Shown here piece after piece: positions 9,735-18,928 of a stretch of 64,000 nucleotides of DNA (the stretch's first letter is position 1; each line of letters starts with the position of its first letter). This DNA is from Shewanella sp. VB17 (GTDB lineage: Bacteria; Pseudomonadota; Gammaproteobacteria; Enterobacterales; Shewanellaceae): the NCBI RefSeq assembly GCF_013248905.1, contig NZ_JABRVS010000001.1, positions 558,001 to 622,000 of the forward strand, read 5' to 3'. Position numbers and translations under genes: made by a program. The notes under the pieces were generated by a model. The model was given only the letters and a program-made list of their open reading frames with translations, did no database searches and was not told the DNA's origin.

Positions 9735-10907
9735 ATGCGGCAAATAGTAAACATTGCCTCTGTTATAAGCGTAGCGTTATGGATAACAGCTTGCGGGCAA
9801 AAAATGGATGATAGTAAGGGGACTGGTGCATCTAGCGCTGTCGAAGTCGGCGTGGTGCAGCTTGTTTCTCTACCTCAAGCTATTATTGTGGAGTTGCCTG
9901 GTAGAAGTAAAGCGTATTTAGAAGCTGAGGTTCGGCCTCAAGTTTCAGGCATTATTACAGAACGCGCTTTCACAGAAGGTCGTAATGTGGAAAAAGGGCA
10001 ATCGCTTTATCAGATTGATCCCGCGACGTATCAAGCAGCAGTTATTAGCGCAGAAGCAGATCTTGCTAGCGCAAATGCGAGTTTGGTATCGGCTAAAGCT
10101 AAGGCGGCTCGTTTTAAAGAGTTAATTAAAACCAATGCGATTAGCCAGCAAGATTTTGATGAAGCCGACGCACTCTATAAAGAGGCTTTGGCGGGTGTGA
10201 CCGTGGCTAAAGCGGCAATACACACGGCTAAAATTAACTTAGAATATACTCAGGTCAAAGCGCCAATTTCTGGCCACATAGGTGTTTCTACGGTCACCGC
10301 TGGTGCTCTAGTGACCGCCAATCAAACACCAATTTTGGCAAAAATCCAGCAGCTAGATCCAATCAATGTCGATATTGCTCAATCGAGTGCGCAGTTATTA
10401 CGTTTGAAGGCTAAGTTAAAGCAAGGGCAGCTACAAGCAACAGATAACGCCAATGTGAGTCTGATCCTTGAAGATGGATCGACTTACGCACAAAAGGGTT
10501 TACTCCAGTTCTCTGAGGTGAGCGTCGATGAGAATACCGGCTCGGTGATACTAAGAGCAGAATTTCCTAATCCAGAAGGCACATTAATGCCTGGCATGTA
10601 TGTACGTGCAATGCTCAATGCGGGAACGGATCCACACGCTATTTTGGTGCCACAAAAAGCCATTACTCGTAATACCAAGGGGCAAGCAGTTGCTATGCTG
10701 GTTAATGCTGAGAATAAGGTTGAATCGCGGCTTGTGACCACGGCAGAGGTGATCGATAACCAATGGCGTATTACCGATGGTTTAGCTGTGGGGGATAAGC
10801 TGATTGTTGAAGGCCTACAAAAAATCCGCCCAGGGGCAACGGTGACTCCAGTGCCAGTTTCAGCTAATAAGCAGACTGAACAGTCAACTAGTTCACCACA
10901 GAAATAG
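9735..10907 (+). CDS. RND efflux periplasmic adaptor (AcrA/MexA-like)
   Basis: 390 residues, a membrane-fusion protein bridging the inner-membrane pump and an outer-membrane channel. The N-terminus MRQIVNIASVISVALWITACGQ is a lipoprotein signal with a lipobox ending in Cys20. Then come the lipoyl/hairpin domains (VRPQVSGIITERAFTEGRNVEKGQ; YTQVKAPISGHIGVSTVTAG) and the beta-barrel region (LMPGMYVRAMLNAG), all as in AcrA/MexA. It lies 9 bases upstream of the pump gene and is surely co-transcribed. No tolC-like gene follows, so a channel encoded elsewhere is needed. Confidence 0.92.
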   Translation: MRQIVNIASVISVALWITACGQKMDDSKGTGASSAVEVGVVQLVSLPQAIIVELPGRSKAYLEAEVRPQVSGIITERAFTEGRNVEKGQSLYQIDPATYQAAVISAEADLASANASLVSAKAKAARFKELIKTNAISQQDFDEADALYKEALAGVTVAKAAIHTAKINLEYTQVKAPISGHIGVSTVTAGALVTANQTPILAKIQQLDPINVDIAQSSAQLLRLKAKLKQGQLQATDNANVSLILEDGSTYAQKGLLQFSEVSVDENTGSVILRAEFPNPEGTLMPGMYVRAMLNAGTDPHAILVPQKAITRNTKGQAVAMLVNAENKVESRLVTTAEVIDNQWRITDGLAVGDKLIVEGLQKIRPGATVTPVPVSANKQTEQSTSSPQK

Positions 10908-10916
10908 GGTAACGTT

Positions 10917-13900
10917 ATGGCTCGTTTCTTTATCGATCGCCCCATTTTTGCTTGGGTGATCGCAATTATTGTGATGTTAGCGGGTGTACTATCGATCTTC
11001 GGATTACCAGTAGCTCAGTACCCTAACATTGCTCCTCCTACCGTCGTGATTAGTGCGGTTTATCCGGGGGCGTCTGCGAAGACGATGGAAGACTCGGTAA
11101 CTCAGGTTATCGAGCAGCGCATGACAGGCATTGATAACTTACGTTACCTGTCTTCTACCAGCGATAGCTTTGGTAATGCAGAGATCACGTTAACCTTTAA
11201 TGCTGAAGCGGATCCTGATATTGCTCAGGTTCAGGTGCAAAACAAACTACAGCTTGCATTGCCTTTACTGCCCCAAGAAGTTCAAGCTCAAGGGGTGAGC
11301 GTCAATAAATCCAGTGCGGGTTTTATGATGGTCCTTGGATTTGTTTCCAAAGATGGCAAGCTTGATAAAAATGATATCTCGGATTATGTCGGCTCAAATA
11401 TTCAAGATCCTATGAGTCGTGTTACTGGTGTGGGTGAGATTCAATTGTTTGGTGCTCAGTATGCGATGCGTATTTGGCTTGATCCATTGAAATTAACCCA
11501 GTATAAATTAACCAGCATAGATGTAATGGACTCTATCCGTGAACAAAATGCTCAGGTTTCTGCGGGTCAACTCGGAGGCTCACCATCTCTTGCTGGGCAA
11601 GAGTTAAATGCAACTGTCTCAGCTCAAAGTCGTCTTCAATCGGTTGAGCAGTTTGAGAAAATCATCATTAAGTCTGACATATCTGGCGCCAAAGTCATAT
11701 TGGCTGATGTTGCTCGTATTGAGCTTGGTGCTGAGAGTTACGCTGTTGAGTCGTTTTACAATGGGGATCCTGCAGCAGGTCTTGCGATAAAGTTAGCGAC
11801 AGGGGCTAATGCCTTAGCAACGGCAGAAGCTGTGCGCGCTAAAGTTGATGAGATGAAACCTTTTTTCCCTCAAGGGTTAGAGGTGGTTTATCCTTACGAT
11901 ACCACGCCATTTGTTGAGAAATCAATTGAGGGTGTTGTGCATACATTATTGGAAGCCATGGTCTTGGTGTTTGTTATCATGTACCTGTTCTTGCAAAACT
12001 TCCGTGCCACCTTGATTCCTACAATTGCGGTACCTGTTGTCTTACTGGGTACGTTCGCTATTTTATCGGTTGCAGGCTTTTCTATTAACACCCTGACGAT
12101 GTTTGCCATGGTATTGGCGATCGGCTTGCTGGTGGATGATGCCATCGTGGTGGTAGAGAATGTCGAGCGCGTGATGCAAGAGGAGGGCTTAAGTCCTCTT
12201 GAGGCCACGAAGAAGTCAATGGATCAGATAACTGGTGCGCTAGTGGGTATTGGTTTGACTTTATCTGCGGTATTCGTGCCAATGGCCTTTATGTCGGGAT
12301 CAACCGGGGTTATTTACCGCCAGTTTTCGGTGACTATTGTTGCTGCTATGGCATTATCGGTCATGGTGGCGATTATTCTGACTCCGGCTCTGTGTGCGAC
12401 GATGCTTAAGCCAATTGCTAAGGGCGAAGGTCATGTAAAAACAGGCTTCTTTGGTTGGTTTAATCGTAATTTTGACAAAATGACTTCAGGTTATGAAGCC
12501 AGTGTTGCTGCTATGATTAAGCGTACTGGTCGCGTCATGTTGATATATTTAGCGTTAACGATTGCTGTTGGCTGGATTTTTATGCGTATGCCAACTGCTT
12601 TCCTACCTGATGAAGATCAAGGGATCATGTTTACTCAGGCTATCTTACCCGTTAATTCAACGCAAGAAAGTACAAAAAAAGTGATGGAAAAAGTCACTGA
12701 TTTTTATCTTAACGAAGAAGGAGATAACGTTAATTCAGTATTTAGCGTCTCAGGCTTTAGTTTTGCTGGTAGTGGTCAGAATATGGGGATCGCTTTTATC
12801 GGCATGAAAGATTGGTCTGAGCGTGAAGGGCAAGGGCAAGATATTCAATCCGTTGCTGCACGTGCCATGGGCAAATTTATGCAGATGAAAGAGGCCTTTG
12901 TATTTGCTTTTGTCCCGCCAGCGGTGATTGAATTGGGCACGGCGAATGGGTTTGATATGTATTTACAGGATAGAAATGGTCAGGGGCATGATAAATTGCT
13001 CGAAGCCCGTAATATGCTGTTAGGTATGGCGTCGCAGAACCCTAATCTTGTGGGCGTACGTCCTAATGGTCAGGAAGATGCACCTTTGTACCAAATCCTT
13101 ATCGATCAAGCTAAAATCAGAGCATTAGGCATTGATATTAATTCGGTTAACAGCGTACTAGGTACGGCTTGGGGCGGATCTTACGTCAATGACTTTATCG
13201 ATCGCGGTCGGGTAAAGAAAGTTTACGTGCAAGGGGATGCCAAATACCGTATGCAACCGGAAGACTTGAATACTTGGTATGTACGTAATGGCGAAGGGAG
13301 CATGGTGCCTTTTTCTGCTTTTGCAACGGGTGAGTGGCAATATGCTTCACCCCGACTAGAGCGGTTTAATGGATTGCCAGCCATGAATATCCAAGGTGGC
13401 ACTGCACCGGGCTATAGCACAGGTGCTGCTATGGACGATATCGAAGCAATGGTGAAAAAGTTACCACCAGGATTTGGTGTTGAGTGGAATGGTCTGTCTT
13501 ATGAAGAGCGCCTATCGGGCAATCAGGCACCTATGCTTTATGCCTTGTCTGTTATGGTGGTCTTTTTGGTACTCGCTGCACTTTATGAGAGTTGGTCGAT
13601 ACCATTCTCGGTGATATTAGTGATCCCTCTGGGGATTATTGGTGCCCTTATTGCCATGAATGCTCGCGGCTTACCTAATGACGTGTTTTTCCAAGTGGGT
13701 CTACTCACCACGGTCGGTCTAGCAACGAAAAATGCTATTTTGATTGTGGAGTTTGCGAAAGAATTCTATGAAAAGGGAGCCGGATTGGTCGAAGCAACGT
13801 TACATGCTGTACGCGTTCGCTTACGTCCAATCTTGATGACCTCATTAGCCTTCGGCTTAGGCGTTGTACCTTTAGCTATTAGTACTGGTGTTGGATCGGG

Positions 13901-14057
13901 CAGTCAAAATGCTATTGGTACTGGTGTACTTGGCGGTATGATGAGTTCGACCTTTATAGGCATCTTTTTCATTCCGATTTTCTTCGTTGTTGTTGAGCGT
14001 ATCTTCAGTAAACGTGAGCGGGAAAAGGTGGCTAAAGTGGTCGATTCAGCAGAATAA
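10917..14057 (+). CDS. RND multidrug efflux pump, HAE1 family (AcrB/MexB-like)
   Basis: 1,046 residues, the usual length for AcrB. It begins MARFFIDRPIFAWVIAIIVMLAG. The proton-relay aspartates are visible in AMVLAIGLLVDDAIVVVENV (TM4), and the TM10 lysine in LLTTVGLATKNAILIVEFAK. Two halves, each with a large periplasmic loop and six transmembrane helices, are evident. It exports hydrophobic drugs, dyes or detergents using the proton gradient. It forms an operon with the adaptor upstream and is followed by a good terminator. Confidence 0.95.
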   Translation: MARFFIDRPIFAWVIAIIVMLAGVLSIFGLPVAQYPNIAPPTVVISAVYPGASAKTMEDSVTQVIEQRMTGIDNLRYLSSTSDSFGNAEITLTFNAEADPDIAQVQVQNKLQLALPLLPQEVQAQGVSVNKSSAGFMMVLGFVSKDGKLDKNDISDYVGSNIQDPMSRVTGVGEIQLFGAQYAMRIWLDPLKLTQYKLTSIDVMDSIREQNAQVSAGQLGGSPSLAGQELNATVSAQSRLQSVEQFEKIIIKSDISGAKVILADVARIELGAESYAVESFYNGDPAAGLAIKLATGANALATAEAVRAKVDEMKPFFPQGLEVVYPYDTTPFVEKSIEGVVHTLLEAMVLVFVIMYLFLQNFRATLIPTIAVPVVLLGTFAILSVAGFSINTLTMFAMVLAIGLLVDDAIVVVENVERVMQEEGLSPLEATKKSMDQITGALVGIGLTLSAVFVPMAFMSGSTGVIYRQFSVTIVAAMALSVMVAIILTPALCATMLKPIAKGEGHVKTGFFGWFNRNFDKMTSGYEASVAAMIKRTGRVMLIYLALTIAVGWIFMRMPTAFLPDEDQGIMFTQAILPVNSTQESTKKVMEKVTDFYLNEEGDNVNSVFSVSGFSFAGSGQNMGIAFIGMKDWSEREGQGQDIQSVAARAMGKFMQMKEAFVFAFVPPAVIELGTANGFDMYLQDRNGQGHDKLLEARNMLLGMASQNPNLVGVRPNGQEDAPLYQILIDQAKIRALGIDINSVNSVLGTAWGGSYVNDFIDRGRVKKVYVQGDAKYRMQPEDLNTWYVRNGEGSMVPFSAFATGEWQYASPRLERFNGLPAMNIQGGTAPGYSTGAAMDDIEAMVKKLPPGFGVEWNGLSYEERLSGNQAPMLYALSVMVVFLVLAALYESWSIPFSVILVIPLGIIGALIAMNARGLPNDVFFQVGLLTTVGLATKNAILIVEFAKEFYEKGAGLVEATLHAVRVRLRPILMTSLAFGLGVVPLAISTGVGSGSQNAIGTGVLGGMMSSTFIGIFFIPIFFVVVERIFSKREREKVAKVVDSAE

Positions 14058-14077
14058 TGTTATTGAGCGTTTAGCAT

Positions 14078-14103
14078 GAAACCCGGCATTTGTCGGGTTT
14101 TTT
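14078..14103 (+). terminator. Rho-independent terminator of the efflux operon
   Basis: A stem AAACCCG / CGGGTTT with the loop GCATTTGT is followed by a run of Ts, about 20 bases after the pump stop codon. Confidence 0.85.
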
Positions 14104-14697
14104 CTTGCTTGAAGACAAAAAAATGGGCTTACACTGGTTAAGTGTGAGCCCTAAAGGATAGATGATGGTACTGATATTGGTGAAAATTAACTATGTTGCT
14201 TAACTTCAATATACCTATCCTTGTCTGTACCTAAGCTGAATAATAAGACCGAAGTGATCAGAACATTGCTCTTCAGCATAAAATATCGTTTTAATGTGTT
14301 TTTTATTACGTTTAGTTTGATTTTTTCGTGAATAAATTACTTACACGCTGAGTAAGTGTTCATTTTTTATCATGCTCACTTTATTTTTTAAGTGATAATT
14401 AACAGGTGCTTAAATGTATCCTTCGCGGGTAGTTTTTTAAAAGGCATATTTATGGGCCTTAATGATCCCATTAGCATGATTTGGTTTATAAAGTTAACCT
14501 TCATCGTGAATGAATGGCTTTTTAGCAAGACTATTTTTCAATGTGTGTAATTAGTAACCTCTTTGTGAGCACTTGCGATGGCGTTAAAATCGTTAAGTGA
14601 TCGATGAATACTGCCGAGTCACTTAATTAATCGAGAGCCTAGCTAACTCTTTGCTATGCTTAACGCATTGAAATTCGATGAATATATAGGCATGTTA
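14104..14697. other. Intergenic region with no identifiable gene
   Basis: About 590 AT-rich bases between the efflux operon terminator and the lytic transglycosylase. I see no ORF with a ribosome binding site and no recognisable RNA or repeat. It presumably holds the promoter for the next gene. Confidence 0.35.
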
Positions 14698-15513
14698 ATG
14701 AAAGTAGAACTCAATGGTATGAGAGGGGCCAGCATCGTATTGGTGTTACTGCTGTTGTGTGTTTATTGGTGTTCGATTATTGTTCATGCTGCTGATAAGC
14801 CTCATTATAAAGCCAGTCAGTCTACAAGGGAATTGATTAAGACGACAATGGCTAAGGAGGTCATTTCACCGTCTGTTGAAAGTAAGCTGTTAGATAATAG
14901 CAGTGTTCCAACGCAGTATACCTTAGAGGAAACTGATGATAAGCAAGTGAAAGTTTACCAATATAAAGATGAAAATGGCACGACAGTGTTTACCGATCAT
15001 GCCCCAATAGCCAATGAATATCAGATCGTTCTTTATGATTGTTATGCGTGTCGACCAGATCCCCAATTGGATTGGGAAAAAATACCACTTTATCCGAAAA
15101 ACTTTGATCAAATAATACGCCTAGCAGCCAAAAACTATCAACTTGATCCTGCATTAATACGTGCGGTGATCCATGCTGAGTCAGATTTTAATGCTCTTGC
15201 TATTTCTAAAATGGGGGCCATGGGTTTAATGCAACTGATGCCAGATACAGCTAAAGAGCTGGGAGTTGAAAATGCTTTTAAGGCTGAGCAGAATATCAAT
15301 GGTGGAGTTAAATACCTCGCGAGTATGTTGAAGCTGTTTGATGATGATATTGAACTTGCCTGTGCCGCCTACAACGCGGGACCCAACATAGTGACTCACT
15401 ACCAAGGAGTTCCACCTTACCCTGAAACCATAGCGTATGTTGATCGGGTTAAAATATTACTGAAACGTTATCAAAACTTAGCGGCGACGGTACTGGTTGG
15501 GAGTCTCAACTGA
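14698..15513 (+). CDS. Lytic transglycosylase with N-terminal DUF4124 domain
   Basis: The protein has a signal peptide (region RGASIVLVLLLLCVYWCSIIVHA) and a DUF4124 segment (VKVYQYKDENGTTVFTDHAP). The C-terminal SLT goose-lysozyme-like domain contains VIHAESDFNALAISKMGAMGLMQLMP, including the catalytic Glu, plus GGVKYLASML and AAYNAGPNIV. It cleaves the peptidoglycan glycan strand in the periplasm, giving 1,6-anhydro ends. The frame opens at 14656; the Met at 14698 or 14719 is preferred because the signal peptide then starts at the N-terminus. No flagellar or secretion genes are adjacent. Confidence 0.87.
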   Translation: MKVELNGMRGASIVLVLLLLCVYWCSIIVHAADKPHYKASQSTRELIKTTMAKEVISPSVESKLLDNSSVPTQYTLEETDDKQVKVYQYKDENGTTVFTDHAPIANEYQIVLYDCYACRPDPQLDWEKIPLYPKNFDQIIRLAAKNYQLDPALIRAVIHAESDFNALAISKMGAMGLMQLMPDTAKELGVENAFKAEQNINGGVKYLASMLKLFDDDIELACAAYNAGPNIVTHYQGVPPYPETIAYVDRVKILLKRYQNLAATVLVGSLN

Positions 15514-15726
15514 ATATCACTTTATGAGGTTTTTATTTGAAATTGTCGCCTTTAGCTAAATTAAATAACCTATCTCATTAATTAAATTGATTTTTTGTGA
15601 ATTAGCGTCCATGTTTATATCAAATAAGTTTAATTATGAATAGATTAAAACGATAAGTATTCTATCTTGCACTTGAAGTGGTGTGCACAGATAGGGGTGT
15701 AAAGGTAGATCTTCATAGGTGACTTT

Positions 15727-16098
15727 ATGCTAACTGGCTTGAAGCAACAACTCATAGAGCTTGAACTTTATTTACTTAAATCAGAAGTGAGAAGTTCAGT
15801 TAGTGATTTAACAAGCTTGATCCACGATGACTTTCTTGAGTTCGCTGGTTCTGGGGCTCGTTTTGGTAAACAAGAAGTGTTAGATAAACTGCCATTGGAA
15901 GCATGCCCTAAGTTTTATGCCTCAGACTTTGAGCTAAGGATCCTAGCGCCTGATTTAGCACAGCTGATTTATCGGGCCAGCATGCAAAAGCCCGATGAAT
16001 GCAAGATCCGCTATTCTTTACGAAGTTCACTGTGGAAAGAACAAGAAGGCCATTGGCAGATGATTTTCCACCAAGGCACTCCAAGTGTGCTTAGTTAA
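15727..16098 (+). CDS. NTF2-like / DUF4440 family protein
   Basis: 123 residues with the cone-shaped NTF2-like pattern: an N-terminal helix (QQLIELELYLLKSEVRSSVSDLTSLIHDDFLEFAGSG), the FGKQEVLDKL turn, and C-terminal strands ending in WQMIFHQGTP. DUF4440/SnoaL-type proteins of this size are mostly of unknown role, some binding small molecules or acting on nucleotides. It sits alone between the transglycosylase and rlmJ. Confidence 0.7.
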   Translation: MLTGLKQQLIELELYLLKSEVRSSVSDLTSLIHDDFLEFAGSGARFGKQEVLDKLPLEACPKFYASDFELRILAPDLAQLIYRASMQKPDECKIRYSLRSSLWKEQEGHWQMIFHQGTPSVLS

Positions 16099-16231
16099 CC
16101 TGAGCTTGGGTTAAGCAGTACAGGAAAATGAATAATCATTAGGCGGGCTTTAAGTCATTGATTTTAAATGAGCTATTAAACATATCTGACACTCACCATC
16201 CCGAGTTCAGGTGAGTTAATAAACCGATATT

Positions 16232-17074
16232 TTATTCAGCGACTTCTTGCTTAATGGTTATCTTGCCGCCACCTTGATTTAATAACGGTGACAAATATTC
16301 CAGTATCTCACTGGCTTTTTCATCGAGTTGCCAAGGAGGATTAATAATCCACAGACCCGCAGCGGTCATACCAAACTCATCGCTATCGGCGCGGACAGCC
16401 TGTTCGATACGCAGCTGATTTTTAATACCACTTTTGGCAAGCAGTTTTAGCATACCTTCTGTTTGTGCGCGATTAACGACCGGATACCAAAGCATATATA
16501 CACCAGTTGAAAACTTTTTATGCGCCTTAATTATCGCGTTTGGCACATCTTGGTAATCGGTTTTTATTTCATAGCTTGGGTCGACTAAGATAACACCGCG
16601 TCGTTCACGAGGTGGTACCGCGGCGATCAATCCTGTTAAGCCATCGTCTTTAACGGTGCGAATATATCTGTCGCCAGTAAATTGCTCTTCCAGTAGGGCG
16701 TGATCGGCACGATGAAGCTCATGCAATACCATGCGTTCTTTTTCATATCGGTTCATGTCGACAAAAGCCGGAGAACCTGGATAGAAAGTCAGCTCAGATT
16801 TACCTTGATTGAAGTGAGTCACATCGGCTATATACTCAGACAAGGGCTCAGGGAGATCTTCTTTGCCCCACAATTTAGCAACGCCCTCTAAATATTCCCC
16901 CGTTTTTTGAGCAAATTCATCGCCTAGGGCATAACCGCCAGCGCCAGCATGGGTATCAATATAAGCAAAGGGCGTTGGTTTTTTATGCATTAACTTAAGT
17001 ACTTGTAATAAAACAGAGTGCTTTAACACATCGGCATAATTGCCAGCATGATAGCCGTGGCGATAACTCAGCAT
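16232..17074 (-). CDS. rlmJ: 23S rRNA (adenine-2030-N6)-methyltransferase
   Basis: 280 residues. The N-terminus MLSYRHGYHAGNYADVLKHSVLLQVL is diagnostic of RlmJ. The N6-adenine methyltransferase motif IV reads VDPSYE, and AYIDTHAGAGGYAL is the SAM-binding motif. The protein methylates A2030 of 23S rRNA early in ribosome assembly and acts as a monomer in the cytosol. It is divergent from rsmJ, as expected for this conserved rRNA-modification neighbourhood. Confidence 0.95.
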   Translation of the reverse strand: MLSYRHGYHAGNYADVLKHSVLLQVLKLMHKKPTPFAYIDTHAGAGGYALGDEFAQKTGEYLEGVAKLWGKEDLPEPLSEYIADVTHFNQGKSELTFYPGSPAFVDMNRYEKERMVLHELHRADHALLEEQFTGDRYIRTVKDDGLTGLIAAVPPRERRGVILVDPSYEIKTDYQDVPNAIIKAHKKFSTGVYMLWYPVVNRAQTEGMLKLLAKSGIKNQLRIEQAVRADSDEFGMTAAGLWIINPPWQLDEKASEILEYLSPLLNQGGGKITIKQEVAE

Positions 17075-17278
17075 GGGGATCCCTAAAGGTGGTCGGTATA
17101 GCCATAAGGCTGATATCCTTGATGGATAACAGCATTAGCTTAACGAGGTTAATTGGATATCGTTAGTGTGGCAAATAGTGCCTAATTGAACGGATTATAA
17201 CTCAAACTCTTTAAAATATATCACCTAGACGGTGCTTTTGGCATAATAGGCCGCATAATCACGCCACTTCGAGTTATT

Positions 17279-18055
17279 GTGACCCAACTTAAACACGCAA
17301 CAGCCAGTTTTGGTATCTACTTTAATGCGCAATACCCTTCATTAGAGGCTATCTGCCAAAGGTGGGGACTCAGTTTTGACCAAAATGCCCTTTTTGAACT
17401 GGTATTTGAACATAACTGTCTGGTATTAAATAAACGAGATGAACCTAAGCTCAAAGGGATCAGTGTCGATTTTGTGGCGGGAGCTGTGGCCCATCGCCGC
17501 AAATTTGGTGGCGGGCGTGGCCAGTCGATAGCCAAAGCGGTTGGCTTAAAGCAAGGTGTTAATCCCACCGTTGTTGATGGTACTGCGGGGCTTGGACGTG
17601 ATGCATTTGTCCTCGCAAGTTTAGGTTGCAAGGTTATCATGGTTGAACGTCATCCCGTTGTTGCAGCATTACTTGAAGATGGTTTGAGACGAGCCTATGA
17701 AAGCGAAGATATTGGTCAGTGGATGCAAGAGCGTATGCGGCTAGTTCATGGTTCAAGCTTGGGATCGGTGGCGTTACTCAGTGAAGACATTGATGTGGTG
17801 TATCTCGATCCTATGTATCCTCACCGAGAAAAGTCAGCATTAGTCAAAAAAGAAATGCGCGTGTTTCAGTCGTTAGTCGGCGCCGATCTCGATGCCGATG
17901 GTCTACTTAAGCCTGCGATGCAGCTTGCTAGTAAGCGCGTTGTGGTCAAAAGACCCGATTATGCAGAAGATTTAGACGGTGTAAAACCTTCTATGGTCAT
18001 CGCTACCAAGAAAAATCGTTTCGATGTCTATGTGAAAGCAGCAATGACCAGCTAA
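17279..18055 (+). CDS. rsmJ: 16S rRNA (guanine-1516-N2)-methyltransferase; CAST attachment gene
   Basis: 258 residues beginning at a GTG. The protein has the SAM motif TVVDGTAGLGRDAFVLASLG and motif IV DVVYLDPMYPH, as in RsmJ (YhiQ), which methylates G1516 of 16S rRNA. Its 3' end encodes VIATKKNRFDVYVKAAM. The stretch 18008-18039 is the protospacer matched by the last spacer of the CRISPR array, with CC at 18006-18007 as PAM. The transposon begins 33 bases after the stop codon, so the gene is left intact. rsmJ is one of the known attachment genes of I-F3 CASTs. Confidence 0.95.
   Translation: MTQLKHATASFGIYFNAQYPSLEAICQRWGLSFDQNALFELVFEHNCLVLNKRDEPKLKGISVDFVAGAVAHRRKFGGGRGQSIAKAVGLKQGVNPTVVDGTAGLGRDAFVLASLGCKVIMVERHPVVAALLEDGLRRAYESEDIGQWMQERMRLVHGSSLGSVALLSEDIDVVYLDPMYPHREKSALVKKEMRVFQSLVGADLDADGLLKPAMQLASKRVVVKRPDYAEDLDGVKPSMVIATKKNRFDVYVKAAMTS
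18006..18039 (+). other. Homing protospacer and PAM within rsmJ
   Basis: CC (18006-18007) is the type I-F PAM, followed by a 32-base protospacer aligned without gaps to the last spacer (33689-33720); base 18040 also matches the next spacer base. Twenty-seven of 32 positions agree. The five differences, at spacer positions 3, 6, 21, 27 and 30, are all third codon positions of rsmJ. Positions 6 and 30 are also among the every-sixth bases not paired in type I-F R-loops. Forty-nine bases separate this site from the transposon end. Confidence 0.92.
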
Positions 18056-18088
18056 CTTTTTATCTTACTGTTTATCAATTTTTTCTGA

Positions 18089-18240
18089 TGTCGCTGAAAG
18101 CATACATTGACATAATATAACCATAGTCTGACAAATTTAAAGCATACTTTGTCATAAAAATGATTTTTGTAATTATATAACATAAATTATTATGATAGTA
18201 ATCAGTTGTTTATTGGTAAATATAAGCATAGTGTGACAAA
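18089..18240 (+). repeat. CAST right end with four TnsB-type binding repeats
   Basis: After the terminal TGT, four copies of a motif like AGCATAgTnTGACAaA begin at 18099, 18120, 18141 and 18225. The first three are exactly 21 bp apart and the fourth is 84 bp (four times 21) further on, so all lie on the same helical lattice. Tn7 right ends also carry four TnsB sites. Confidence 0.85.
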
Positions 18241-18247
18241 TTTGACA

Positions 18248-18295
18248 AAAACTCAAACAACTGTAGACTGAATCGACTTCAGTTGTTTGAGTTTT
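18248..18295. promoter_or_regulatory. 16-bp perfect inverted repeat just before tnsA
   Basis: Arms AAAACTCAAACAACTG (18248-18263) and its exact reverse complement (18280-18295) flank a 16-base centre, and the second arm ends 3 bases before the tnsA ATG. In RNA this would fold across the ribosome binding region. In DNA it could be a repressor or end-binding site. Either way it should limit tnsABC expression, which is inferred. Confidence 0.6.
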
Positions 18296-18298
18296 ACG

Positions 18299-18928
18299 AT
18301 GTATATTAGAAGCTTACGTAAGCCTTCACCGAATAAAAATATATTCAAATTTGCTAGCGCAAAAGTGGGTGAAACGATAATGTGCGAGAGTTCGCTGGAG
18401 TTCGATGCATGTTTTCATCATGAGTATAATGACACTATCACAAGCTTTGGCAGTCAGCCTGAAGGGTTTCACTATAATTTTGAGGGTAAACAATTACCTT
18501 ATACACCGGATGTGATACTTCATTATATTGATGGGATGACAAAATTTCATGAATACAAACCTTACAGTAAAACATTTGATCCTGCTTTTAAAGCAAAGTT
18601 CGTAGCCAAAAAACAGGCTGCTCAAGTGCTTGGCATTGAGCTTATTCTGGTAACTGAAAAACAAATTCGGATAAATCCCATTCTTAATAATCTGAAATTA
18701 CTGCATAGATATTCAGGTGTCTATGGGGTCAGTGATATTCAGCGTGAGTTGCTACAGCTGATTAAAAAATCAGGAAAGATCCTGCTTGAGGATGTTGCAG
18801 GTGAATATGCGCTGACAATGGGTGAAGCACGCTCTTTTCTCTATTCTCTAATTAATAAAGGGTTACTAAAAGCTGATTTGGCTCAAGACGACCTTACCTC
18901 TAATCCAACTGTATGGTGTCATGTATGA
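18299..18928 (+). CDS. tnsA: Transposon endonuclease subunit TnsA
   Basis: 209 residues from the ATG at 18299 (a TTG 12 bases upstream is in frame but weaker). The restriction-endonuclease-like core is visible: Glu in CESSLEFDACFHHEY, Asp in YTPDVILHY and the E-x-K pair in FHEYKPYSK. A C-terminal winged-helix region follows. TnsA cuts the 5' ends of the transposon so that it moves by cut-and-paste rather than by cointegrate. Its stop overlaps the tnsB start as ATGA, so translation is coupled. Confidence 0.93.
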   Translation: MYIRSLRKPSPNKNIFKFASAKVGETIMCESSLEFDACFHHEYNDTITSFGSQPEGFHYNFEGKQLPYTPDVILHYIDGMTKFHEYKPYSKTFDPAFKAKFVAKKQAAQVLGIELILVTEKQIRINPILNNLKLLHRYSGVYGVSDIQRELLQLIKKSGKILLEDVAGEYALTMGEARSFLYSLINKGLLKADLAQDDLTSNPTVWCHV

